Assembly: GCA_015069485.1 (NCBI GenBank)
Contig: SVIM01000013.1
Location: forward strand, 1 to 44,697
Reading direction: 5' to 3'
Length of the DNA stretch: 44,697 nucleotides
Source of the DNA: Clostridiales bacterium
GTDB lineage: Bacteria; Bacillota; Clostridia; Christensenellales; Borkfalkiaceae
A program made the translations under genes and the position numbers. Below are positions 32,082 to 40,123 of this stretch, one piece after another. Numbering within the stretch: position 1 is the first letter of the stretch; each line of letters opens with the position of its first letter. The notes under the pieces are model-generated. The model searched no databases. It was not told the origin of the DNA and saw only the letters and a program-made list of their open reading frames with translations.

Positions 32082-33890
32082 ATGTCTTACACCGAAAACA
32101 AAAAAGTGCTTGACTTTGTTAACCAAAGCGCAGAACTTGCTCAGCCCGACAATATCGTTTGGATTGACGGAAGCGAAGCTCAGCTTGCGGAGTTGCGTCA
32201 AGAAGCAGTAAAAAGCGGTGAGCTTATTAAGCTTAATCAGGAACTTCTTCCCGATTGCTACCTTCACAGAACGAAAGTAAACGACGTTGCCCGCGTTGAA
32301 GACAGAACCTTTATTTGTACGAAAAATAAAGAGGACGCAGGCCCTATAAACTATTGGATGGACCCTAAACAGGCTTACGAGCTTGCAAGCGAAATTGCAA
32401 GGGGCACAATGAAAGGCAGAACTATGTACGTTATTCCCTACTCTATGGGTGTAGTTGGTTCGGACTTCGCTAAAATCGGCATTGAGGTTACCGACTCTAT
32501 TTACGTAGTTTTAAATATGGCTATTATGACGAGAGTGGGCTTAAACTGCCTTGAAGCTTTAGGCAAGGACGGCGACTTTATTAAGGGCTTCCACGCAAAG
32601 TGCGACGTTGACGCCGAAAAGAGATATATTATGCACTTCCCCGAAGATAACACCATTATTTCCGTAAACTCTGCATACGGCGGTAACGTTTTACTCGGTA
32701 AAAAGTGCTTCGCATTAAGAATTGCGTCCTACTTGGGCAGAAACGAAGGCTGGATGGCAGAGCATATGTTAATTTTAGGCGTAACCTTCCCCAACGGCGA
32801 AAAGAAGTACGTTGCGGCTGCCTTCCCCTCTGCTTGCGGAAAGACCAACCTTGCAATGCTTATTCCCCCCAAGCACTATTTAGAAAAGGGCTATAAGGTT
32901 GAGTGCGTAGGCGACGATATCGCTTGGATTAGAGTGGGCGAAGACGGCAGACTTTGGGCAGTTAACCCCGAAAACGGCTTCTTTGGCGTTGCCCCCGGCA
33001 CTAACGAGCATTCTAACCCCAACGCCCTTGCTTCCACCCAAAAAGGCACTATTTTTACCAACGTTGCTTTAAACACCGACGATATGACCGTTTGGTGGGA
33101 AGGCTTAAACAAGAACTTACCCGAACACGCTATCGACTGGACGGGCAAGCCTTGGAACCCCGTTAAATTTGATAAAAAGGATAAATCCACCTGCGCGGCT
33201 CACCCTAACTCAAGATTTACTGCGCCCGCGCAAAATTGCCCTTGCATTTCCCCCGAGTTTAACTCCAAGCAGGGCGTTCCCCTTTCTGCAATAGTATTCG
33301 GTGGCAGACGCGCATCTACCACTCCTCTCGTATATCAATCCAAGGATTGGAACCACGGCGTATTCGTAGGCTCGGCAATGTCTTCCGAAACTACCGCCGC
33401 CGCAACGGGCGCCGTTGGTGTTTTGCGCCACGACCCTATGGCTATGAAGCCCTTTACCGGCTATCATATGGGCGATTACTTCCAGCATTGGATTAATATG
33501 GGTAAAAAGGTTGCTAACCCCCCTAAAATTTTTAACGTTAACTGGTTTAGACAGGATGAAGACGGCAACTTTATTTGGCCCGGCTTTGGCGACAATATGC
33601 GCGTTTTAGAGTGGATTTTAAAGCGTTGCGACGAAAAAGTTGACGCTCAAGATACCGCTATCGGCTTCGTTCCTTACGCAAAGGACATTGATATTTCCGA
33701 GCTTGATTACGAAATTGCGCCCGGCAAAAAATTCGGCGTTGAGGACCTTGAACACATCCTTGAAATCGACAAGGATAAATGGGCTGCGGAAGCTGTGGAA
33801 ATTGAAAATTACTACACCAACACCGTTAAATCGAGAATCCCCGCAGAGCTTATTGACTGCCTTGAAGCGTTAAAGAAAAACACTAAATAA
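32082..33890 (+). CDS. pckG: Phosphoenolpyruvate carboxykinase (GTP)
   Basis: Interconverts oxaloacetate and PEP with GTP/GDP in the cytoplasm. The 602-residue chain is of the GTP class, not the roughly 530-residue ATP class. The P-loop FPSACGKTNLAM with the class-typical Cys, the MSSETTAAA segment, PKIFNVNWFR, and GFGDNMRVLEWI are all present. The start is the ATG after AAGGAG; a TTG six codons upstream overlaps that site. Codons are strongly biased to C-ending choices, consistent with high expression. It is transcribed alone, with its own promoter and a strong terminator. Confidence 0.97.
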   Translation: MSYTENKKVLDFVNQSAELAQPDNIVWIDGSEAQLAELRQEAVKSGELIKLNQELLPDCYLHRTKVNDVARVEDRTFICTKNKEDAGPINYWMDPKQAYELASEIARGTMKGRTMYVIPYSMGVVGSDFAKIGIEVTDSIYVVLNMAIMTRVGLNCLEALGKDGDFIKGFHAKCDVDAEKRYIMHFPEDNTIISVNSAYGGNVLLGKKCFALRIASYLGRNEGWMAEHMLILGVTFPNGEKKYVAAAFPSACGKTNLAMLIPPKHYLEKGYKVECVGDDIAWIRVGEDGRLWAVNPENGFFGVAPGTNEHSNPNALASTQKGTIFTNVALNTDDMTVWWEGLNKNLPEHAIDWTGKPWNPVKFDKKDKSTCAAHPNSRFTAPAQNCPCISPEFNSKQGVPLSAIVFGGRRASTTPLVYQSKDWNHGVFVGSAMSSETTAAATGAVGVLRHDPMAMKPFTGYHMGDYFQHWINMGKKVANPPKIFNVNWFRQDEDGNFIWPGFGDNMRVLEWILKRCDEKVDAQDTAIGFVPYAKDIDISELDYEIAPGKKFGVEDLEHILEIDKDKWAAEAVEIENYYTNTVKSRIPAELIDCLEALKKNTK

Positions 33891-33904
33891 TTTAAATTAA
33901 ATTT

Positions 33905-33940
33905 AAAGGGACTTCCTTGCAAGGAAGTCCCTTTTTTTTG
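33905..33940 (+). terminator. Terminator of pckG
   Basis: A perfect 15-bp palindromic stem, AAAGGGACTTCCTTG and its complement, followed by eight T. Confidence 0.9.
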
Positions 33941-34014
33941 CGTTAACCCTATAATATGCGCTAATTAACGCATATTTTATTAATTTTTTGCAATGCGAAA
34001 AAATTAAAGTAAAA

Positions 34015-34042
34015 CGGCTTGGCAAATTTTTTGCCAAGCCGC
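34015..34042 (-). terminator. Terminator of the GH3/microprotein operon
   Basis: CGGCTTGGCAAA / TTTGCCAAGCCG is followed on the minus strand by TTTTACTTTAATTTTTT. Confidence 0.75.
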
Positions 34043-34108
34043 TTATTTATATTTTTTTGCCGTTATTTTGCTTTACTTTGCCCTTTACGGCGCAAAGCCC
34101 TTACTTAA

Positions 34109-34261
34109 TTAAATAACGAATTCTATTTGCGTTGCCGCCTTTTCCTCTGCTTGACTTCTGTATATTGCATACTTGATTAAAGAGGTAGCGGTTATAGCAA
34201 TAACTGCAAGAATAATTACGCCAAGCCCTATAAACAGAACCTTCTTTTTATTATTGTTCAT
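34109..34261 (-). CDS. 50-aa membrane microprotein coupled to the GH3 gene
   Basis: A short ORF with an excellent ribosome site (GGGAGGAATAAT directly before ATG). The product begins MNNNKKKVLFIGLGVIILAV: a basic cytoplasmic start, then one membrane helix (about residues 8-28), then a polar tail, RSQAEEKAATQIEFVI. Its ATG lies one base past the GH3 stop codon, so translation is almost certainly coupled. I know no family. A role in membrane anchoring, stability or export of the GH3 enzyme is a guess. It is too short for usual ORF cut-offs. Confidence 0.72.
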   Translation of the reverse strand: MNNNKKKVLFIGLGVIILAVIAITATSLIKYAIYRSQAEEKAATQIEFVI

Positions 34262-34262
34262 A

Positions 34263-37200
34263 TTATTCCTCCCTTTTGCCTACTTTATTTTCTTCGGGCA
34301 TAAACGCCGTTACTACCCAAATTAAGCACAAGCCACCGATTATTACGTCTGCGTCAATAAGCAATACCTTCCACCATTGCCACGACTGCACGGATGCAGT
34401 TTGGATTACTTGAGTGTTAGTTTCGGGATTTTCGTTATATTCCTTATTAAGATATTGGCTTCTGAGCCAAGCGTATAATACGTGGTGCATTGCTTCCTTC
34501 ATTTGATACTGAAGCCTTGCAGGACCGTTTGCATTGTATTGGAAGTTAGTGCCTGCGCCGTTTAAGCTGGTGTTCATACCAAGGTCACCGCCTGCCCTTA
34601 ACTGGTCGTCGATGGACATATATCCGCCGTTGTTAGCCCAGTCGGTAATTATTGCACCTCTAAAGCCCCATTCGCCCCTTATAACGCCGGCTATAGCCGC
34701 TTCGCTACCACCGCCGTAAACTGCGCCTATTCTGTTAAAGCAGGTCATTACGCCCAAAGCGCCGCCTTGCTCGATAGCCATTTGGAAGGGCTTAAAGTAA
34801 ATTTCTCTTAAAGCTTGCTCGGTGGTAAAGGTAAAGCCTTCAACCTTGTTGCTTTCCGTTTCGTTTAATGCAAAGTGCTTGATATAGCAGTATCTGCCAC
34901 CCTTGTTAAGTCCCTTAACGGCGTTTAAAAGTATCGTGCCGGAAATGAAGGGGTCTTCGCTGTAATATTCCCAGTTTCTTCCGCCGACGGGGGTACGGTG
35001 AATATTTACGCCCCAGCCCCACAAGCCGTTAATACCTACGGAGGTCATATCCTGCGCGTAGGATAAACCGAAGTCTTCCGCTAAAACCTTATTCCAGGTT
35101 TGAGCGAGTAAAACTGCGGAGGGATAGCCCGTTCCACGGGGAGCCGACTGATAGTAACACTTAATTTGCGCGGGACCGTCGAGCTCGGGACAAACGGGTT
35201 TGCCGATTGAAGGAATTTCGGGAGTGCCGTAAGACATATTAATAACGCTTAAGCACTCTTGAATAGTAATTTGGTCTAAAACCTCCGTCCAAAGAGGATC
35301 GTCGTAATCAGCGCCGAGCTGGTAGCCGATATCAGTAACCTGTTCGTTTTCGTAAACCTTATAGCCGTTGTCTGCGCCCCAAACAACCTCCCCTTGATAG
35401 GTGTCGTTACCAAACGCGTCAACAACTGCGTTGTCCCACTCGTCGCCCTTTTCCTGCGTGAAGCGATAAACAGAATTAAGTTTGTCGCTTGCCGCCCTTG
35501 ATTTAGGGCCTTCAAAGCCGTCGAGAGAGGTAAAGTCTGCTCTGGTTAAATAGTCGGGGGAATAATCTCCGTCAATGCCGTCGATAGGATAGCCGTCGAT
35601 AGCATCTTCACCCGTAAATAAGTTTTGCACGGTTGCGCCCGTGTACTTATCGGTGTCAACGTTTACCGTTTCGCCAACGTCAAATTCCATAATACCGTCA
35701 ACGTTAGAAGCGCCGTTTGCAATATTAATCTTTTTAACGGTGTGGGAGTTGGTCATAAGCTTAAACTGGTAAGTACCCCTGTCAAGCTCGTAGCCGGTAT
35801 GATTGTTGCCGTTCATATCGTAGCAGTCGTAGCTTAAGCAATCGTACGCGTCGACGGTTACGTTTACTATTTGATTTTCGCCGGGCTGTAAGGTTATGGT
35901 TTTTTCGTAGCCCACGAGGGAAACGAAGGATTTTTCAATTTCGCCGTCGTAGTAGGGCGCGGTGAGATAAATTTGAACCACGTCCTTGCCTGCGTAATCG
36001 CCCACGTTGGTTACGTTTACGTTAAAGGTAATTTCGCTGGTGGGGGTTATATCGCTTACGAGCTGACCGTTATCTCTTATTTCGTAGCCTTCTAACTGCC
36101 ACTCGAATTCAGCGTACGATAAGCCGTAGCCGAAGGGGTATTGAACGACAGCGTCAAAGCCTTCCTTTTCCACCAAGTTATCGTTTTCGTCCAAAATTTC
36201 CTTGGAGTAGCCGTACCAATAATCTTCCGCGTCGGCTGTTTCGTACCATCTGTAGCCCACGTAAATATTTTCTATGTATTCGAATACCTGCTTGCCGTTA
36301 CCGCCACTTGACCACCTTGCGCCGTTTTTAGTTAACATTGCAAAGGAAGTGTTTCTGTCGTAAGCGTAAGTATCGACTAATCTGCCCGAGGGAGAAATAT
36401 CGCCGTATAATAATTCGGGAATTATTTCAGCGCCGTGCGTACCGGTAAAGCCTACCTGTAAAGCCGCGTCCAAGCCGGGAATAGTGTTTAAAAATTCAAG
36501 GTCCATAGCAACGGAGCAGTTTATAACCACTACCACGTTTTCGAAGTTTGCGCCAACGTAAGTAAGCATACCCTCTTCTTCTACGGATAAATCAAGATAA
36601 ATTTTATCGCTTTCGTCAACGGCTCCGCTTCCGCCCTTTCTCATAGCCCTATCAGCAGGGATATCCTCGCCTGCGTTACGGGTTATTACTACGATAGCCG
36701 TATCGGAATAGTCCGCCGCGTTTTGCAAAAGCTCGGTAGAATAATAATTTCTGTCTTCAATATTAGGCTCGTGCAAGGTAATAACGTTATTGTTATTAAT
36801 AGAGCCGGGATCCTTTAACGCGTAAACGTAGGGGGTAAAATACCTTGTATACATATTTTTAAGCTCGGTATTATATTCCACCCCGTAGGTTTCCAACGCG
36901 TCGTACAAGTCGATTAAGGATGCGGCGGAGCCGTCCTCCGACATTACTCTACCCGAGCACGACCCGCTGTTTGCGCCGTAAGCCCAGTCCACGCTCGCCC
37001 AACCGAAAATATTAAGCGAGGTGTTTCCCTTATCTAAAGGCAAGACGTTATTGTTGTTCTTTAACAGCACCGCGCCTTCAGATACGATTTGCTTGGACAT
37101 TTCGTGTCCCTTTTCCTGCGTTTTTTGCAATTCCTGTTCGTTTACGACGGGCGGGCAAAGAATTTGGTTTAAGTTGTTTTCGTTTTTTAGCGCATAGGCG

Positions 37201-37283
37201 TTACCTATACCCAAACCAACGCCGACAACCACCGAAGTTGCAATGCTCGCAATCCTTAACAGCATAGTTTTGTTGCTTTTCAT
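34263..37283 (-). CDS. Membrane-anchored GH3 beta-glucosidase-type enzyme, swapped domain order
   Basis: A 1006-residue exo-acting glycosidase (beta-glucosidase, possibly xylosidase; inferred). It has an N-terminal signal or anchor helix (8-30). The GH3 C-terminal alpha/beta sandwich comes next (about 65-400, GAVLLKNNNNVLPL to YPFGYGLSY), followed by an Fn3-like domain (about 415-520). The GH3 barrel comes last (about 650-930), with KHFALNETE and the nucleophile Asp881 in IITDW. This reversed order is known from Ruminococcus and Butyrivibrio GH3 enzymes. A second membrane helix (about 973-995) with a basic tail follows. Both ends thus sit in the membrane with catalysis outside. It has a GGGGGTTTT ribosome site and is followed by a coupled 50-aa gene. 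Confidence 0.92.
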   Translation of the reverse strand: MKSNKTMLLRIASIATSVVVGVGLGIGNAYALKNENNLNQILCPPVVNEQELQKTQEKGHEMSKQIVSEGAVLLKNNNNVLPLDKGNTSLNIFGWASVDWAYGANSGSCSGRVMSEDGSAASLIDLYDALETYGVEYNTELKNMYTRYFTPYVYALKDPGSINNNNVITLHEPNIEDRNYYSTELLQNAADYSDTAIVVITRNAGEDIPADRAMRKGGSGAVDESDKIYLDLSVEEEGMLTYVGANFENVVVVINCSVAMDLEFLNTIPGLDAALQVGFTGTHGAEIIPELLYGDISPSGRLVDTYAYDRNTSFAMLTKNGARWSSGGNGKQVFEYIENIYVGYRWYETADAEDYWYGYSKEILDENDNLVEKEGFDAVVQYPFGYGLSYAEFEWQLEGYEIRDNGQLVSDITPTSEITFNVNVTNVGDYAGKDVVQIYLTAPYYDGEIEKSFVSLVGYEKTITLQPGENQIVNVTVDAYDCLSYDCYDMNGNNHTGYELDRGTYQFKLMTNSHTVKKINIANGASNVDGIMEFDVGETVNVDTDKYTGATVQNLFTGEDAIDGYPIDGIDGDYSPDYLTRADFTSLDGFEGPKSRAASDKLNSVYRFTQEKGDEWDNAVVDAFGNDTYQGEVVWGADNGYKVYENEQVTDIGYQLGADYDDPLWTEVLDQITIQECLSVINMSYGTPEIPSIGKPVCPELDGPAQIKCYYQSAPRGTGYPSAVLLAQTWNKVLAEDFGLSYAQDMTSVGINGLWGWGVNIHRTPVGGRNWEYYSEDPFISGTILLNAVKGLNKGGRYCYIKHFALNETESNKVEGFTFTTEQALREIYFKPFQMAIEQGGALGVMTCFNRIGAVYGGGSEAAIAGVIRGEWGFRGAIITDWANNGGYMSIDDQLRAGGDLGMNTSLNGAGTNFQYNANGPARLQYQMKEAMHHVLYAWLRSQYLNKEYNENPETNTQVIQTASVQSWQWWKVLLIDADVIIGGLCLIWVVTAFMPEENKVGKREE

Positions 37284-37334
37284 AAAACCCCCTTATTAAA
37301 TTGATTTTTTATAAGTATTCTCCCTCGATTTTGT

Positions 37335-37357
37335 AATTGAATAGAGAATATATGCCG
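37335..37357 (-). promoter_or_regulatory. Shared upstream element, GH3 copy
   Basis: On the minus strand GGCATATATTCTCTATTCAA, continuing TT, starts about 75 and ends about 52 bases before the GH3 ATG. It closely matches the element before the SGNH gene (38325-38347): GCATATAT-N-C-CTAT-N2-AATT. It may be a shared promoter (-10 within TATATT) or an operator. Confidence 0.4.
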
Positions 37358-37389
37358 TTTAATTAAATATTTTTAATTTTTTACCGCTA

Positions 37390-38295
37390 TTATACCATAG
37401 TTAAATAGTAGGTTAAATAGCTTTCGAAATAAGGCGTCCACCATTGTAAATAGCCTGCTTTTTTGGGGTGGATAGCGTCGCTCGTCGCCCAAGAATAATA
37501 CGCGTCGGACGCTACTGCGTTAAATTCTTCGTCGTTGAATAAATCAATAACTCCCACCTCAAAGCCGTCCACGGCGTTATACTTTTCGGCAACCTGCTTA
37601 ACCTCGTCAACTAATTTAGCGTATTCGCTACCCTTAGGGTTAGTGGACTTTCTCGTACCCTCGTCCCCGAAATACGAGCCGGAATAGAAATATACGGGGC
37701 ATCCCCAGGTTTCAGTTACGTAGGTTATAATAAATTCTACACCGCCCAAGGTAGTGGCTTTATCGAATTCGCTTGAGGTCAAAACCTCTGCGCCGGTAAT
37801 TTCACCGCGCTTATTTAATCTGTCGTTGCGCGCGTCGTTGGTGGATATTTGGCAGATAAACGCGTCCACCTGCTGTTCCTTATCGTAAACGGTGCTGTTT
37901 ACCAAACGGCGAGTGTACGAATCCCTGCCCGTCGCCGTGCTTGCGTTATCGTCGAAGATGGTAGTGCCGGAAATTGCATCCTTAACCGATATGCAACCCG
38001 TGAGAGCGGCGAGATAGTCCGCCATGCTTTGACCTTCGGAAGCCGAGCCGTAGGTTACGGAAGAGCCGAGCCAATATATAACCTTTCCGTCGAGCGCACC
38101 GCCGACGTATTCCTGTTTGTTTGCGTTATAGCGGGAATCGTTTGCCGCAACGGAAGTACCCACGTTTTCTTCACTTACGGTGTAATAGGTTTCGGGGTAT
38201 TCGGGTGCTTCGGGGGGAGGAGGCGTTGCGCAAGCGCCGAGTACGACGCTGCCGCATACTAATAACGAGCAAGATAAGCTTAATAATTTTTTCAT
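37390..38295 (-). CDS. SGNH/GDSL-family esterase, secreted lipoprotein
   Basis: A 301-residue extracellular lipoprotein with lipobox VVLGAC (lipidated Cys22) and a Pro-rich linker. SGNH blocks are present: the nucleophile Ser79 in WLGSSVTYG (block I), the Asn in QISTNDAR (block III), and SDAIHPKKAGY (block V Asp/His pair). The family includes carbohydrate and acetyl-xylan esterases. The position between GH3 and GH5 genes suggests deacetylation of a plant polysaccharide (inference). AAGGGAAAAATT precedes the ATG. Confidence 0.88.
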   Translation of the reverse strand: MKKLLSLSCSLLVCGSVVLGACATPPPPEAPEYPETYYTVSEENVGTSVAANDSRYNANKQEYVGGALDGKVIYWLGSSVTYGSASEGQSMADYLAALTGCISVKDAISGTTIFDDNASTATGRDSYTRRLVNSTVYDKEQQVDAFICQISTNDARNDRLNKRGEITGAEVLTSSEFDKATTLGGVEFIITYVTETWGCPVYFYSGSYFGDEGTRKSTNPKGSEYAKLVDEVKQVAEKYNAVDGFEVGVIDLFNDEEFNAVASDAYYSWATSDAIHPKKAGYLQWWTPYFESYLTYYLTMV

Positions 38296-38324
38296 AATTT
38301 TTCCCTTAAATTTTATATTTTTTT

Positions 38325-38347
38325 AATTAGATAGGGCATATATGCGC
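38325..38347 (-). promoter_or_regulatory. Shared upstream element, SGNH copy
   Basis: On the minus strand GCGCATATATGCCCTATCTA, continuing ATT, ends 30 bases before the SGNH ATG. Core GCATATAT and CTAT-N2-AATT are shared with 37335-37357. A palindromic GCATATATGC is included. A second TATATATGCGCCC word lies at 38361-38374. Confidence 0.4.
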
Positions 38348-38431
38348 GCCAACGGTAGGGGTATATATGCGCCCTAATTTATTTTCGTGCCGTTTTTTTG
38401 CCAAAATGCAGGGCGTTTTTTATTGCGCTTT

Positions 38432-38493
38432 GGTTGCGCTAAATTATGGCTTTTACGCCAAAATAGGTTGCGCTACATTAAGGCTTTTACGCC
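38432..38493. repeat. 28-bp direct repeat overlapping the end of the GH5 gene
   Basis: Copies at 38432-38459 and 38466-38493 (GGTTGCGCTA...GGCTTTTACGCC) differ at two positions. The second copy contains the GH5 stop codon and last codon and a half (WA-stop), so the GH5 end is part of the repeat. Confidence 0.8.
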
Positions 38494-39845
38494 CAGTAAT
38501 CGGTTATATCCTGTAAGTGTCCTGCAGTAGCGTACTTGTTAATTACGTTAAACAAAAGCTCTTCGTTGCTAAAGGAGCAATATTTTATTTCGTTAGTGGT
38601 ACGCAATTTTTTAAACTTTTCTACGATATCCTCGTAGCTGTCGAGATGGGCGTTTACCTTTTCTCTATTAGATGTTTCAATGCGGACGATACCCCAGCCC
38701 GAGTTGCCCCAGGTGTTGTTGATTTTATAAGTCCAGGAGCACCAGCTGATGCCCGATTTGTTAAACGCGTTTAAGGTGTACTTCCATTGTGAGAAGTTTT
38801 CGTAGCAAGTAAATTCGCCCATTTGAAGGGGAATACCGAAGCCCTTGCTCTTAATATCGCCTATTCTGTTATCCATCGAATCGTTGTGCTCCTCCGTTCT
38901 GTCCTGCCCGGTACAACCCGTGTAGTGATGGAAGGAATACATACAGTTTTGCCAACCGTATTGCGTAGGATGAGGAAGGTTTTTGCCCTCCCAGCAGGAT
39001 TCGAAAATTACTATATGGTTTTGGTCCACCTCGCGGATGGCGTCGTATATTCTGTCAAATACGTCCCAATGGCGCTTTTCGGTAGAGTGCGTGCCACCGC
39101 TCGCGTTCTTTTCAGCGGGCTCGTTTAAAATATCGTAGCCGGCAACTGCAGGGTTATCCTTAAAATGCTCGGCAAGGGCGCGCCATAATTTTACCGTTAA
39201 ACTAATTTTTTGCTCGTTGCTGTAAAAGTCAACCTCGTCTGCGTTTAACACTTCACCGCTGTGGTCCTGTCCGTTTTGCGAGCCGTACGCGCCGTGAAGG
39301 TCTAAAATAGTATATATGCCGTATTCAGCAGCCTTTTCAACGAATTGAGTAATTGCAGAAAAGTCGTAATTTTTACCGCCGTTGTTAAGGTCGGTTACCG
39401 CGGCGAAATCAACGCTCATATAGCTGAAGGGTAAGCGAATAACGTTTATGCCCATATCGTAGCAGTTTTGGAAATCCGCCTCCGACCACCAGTTTTCACG
39501 GTAAATTTCCCAAAGCTCTTTGGTTTTTTCTTCGCCGAATCTTTCTAAAAATACCTTCGTAGTCGTCCTTGAATCGCGTGCTACTATACTGCTTCCTTCG
39601 GCGTAGCTTTGCGTAAATCCGTTCATCCATTGTTCTATAACGAACAATCCGCCCGCGTTTACGCCCCTTAAATCCACAATATCGCCTTCGGCAGTTTTAA
39701 TAAGCTCGCCTTCCGCCTTTAAAAACATAGCGTCGGTAATTTGGCTTTTACTGCCCTCTTCTACGGAACAGCCCGCAACGCCTACCGAAAGCAATACCGC
39801 AACGGAAGCTATGGCGCTAATAATTTTTTTGCATAACTTATTCAT
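38487..39845 (-). CDS. GH5 family glycoside hydrolase, secreted lipoprotein
   Basis: A 452-residue extracellular lipoprotein with lipobox VGVAGC (Cys26). The (beta/alpha)8 GH5 fold shows GVNAGGLFVIEQWM, MGINVIRLPFSYM, and LDLHGAYGSQNG. The acid/base is Glu242 in YDILNEP and the nucleophile Glu344 in QMGEF, with HHYTGC before it. GH5 enzymes cut beta-1,4- or beta-1,3-linked glucans or mannans; the subfamily cannot be fixed here. It would supply oligosaccharides to the neighbouring GH3 enzymes. It is divergent from the second GH3 gene. GAGGAGAAATT precedes the ATG. Confidence 0.93.
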   Translation of the reverse strand: MNKLCKKIISAIASVAVLLSVGVAGCSVEEGSKSQITDAMFLKAEGELIKTAEGDIVDLRGVNAGGLFVIEQWMNGFTQSYAEGSSIVARDSRTTTKVFLERFGEEKTKELWEIYRENWWSEADFQNCYDMGINVIRLPFSYMSVDFAAVTDLNNGGKNYDFSAITQFVEKAAEYGIYTILDLHGAYGSQNGQDHSGEVLNADEVDFYSNEQKISLTVKLWRALAEHFKDNPAVAGYDILNEPAEKNASGGTHSTEKRHWDVFDRIYDAIREVDQNHIVIFESCWEGKNLPHPTQYGWQNCMYSFHHYTGCTGQDRTEEHNDSMDNRIGDIKSKGFGIPLQMGEFTCYENFSQWKYTLNAFNKSGISWCSWTYKINNTWGNSGWGIVRIETSNREKVNAHLDSYEDIVEKFKKLRTTNEIKYCSFSNEELLFNVINKYATAGHLQDITDYWA

Positions 39846-39879
39846 AATTTCTCCTCTTTTTTACATAATATATCATTTT

Positions 39880-40123
39880 AATTATAACCTATTTGTTTTA
39901 TTAATTCAATCTACTTATTATATAATAATAAAGAAAATATACTTTAATTAAAATTGGTTTAATAAATATACTTTATAAATAAAAAGGCTCTTGCGCTTAT
40001 ACGAATTTTTTTTTATTATTATTATAGCGTCCTGCGCGCGTGCGTTATTGCTTACCGCATTGCGTAGGCGTTTTTGCAGTACTATCTGCAAACGCAAATT
40101 TTTATGGAGGAAAATTACAACAC
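39880..40123. promoter_or_regulatory. Divergent GH5 / GH3 control region
   Basis: A very AT-rich 278-base spacer. Two copies of AATATACTTTA (39937-39947 and 39966-39976) sit in direct repeat. On the minus strand GTATATTTTCTTTATTATTA resembles the elements upstream of the GH3 and SGNH genes. Nothing in it resembles a gene. GGAGGAAAA precedes the GH3 start. Confidence 0.4.

Noticed and set aside
34534-34719. Numerous short ORFs antisense to FeoB, GH3, GH5, pckG and others
   Set aside because: They are shadows of strong genes in other frames and lack ribosome sites and recognisable domains.
40040-40123. Upstream in-frame start for the second GH3 gene
   Set aside because: The extra 28 residues have no ribosome site and would place residues before an otherwise ideal N-terminal membrane helix. 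GGAGG sits before the downstream ATG.
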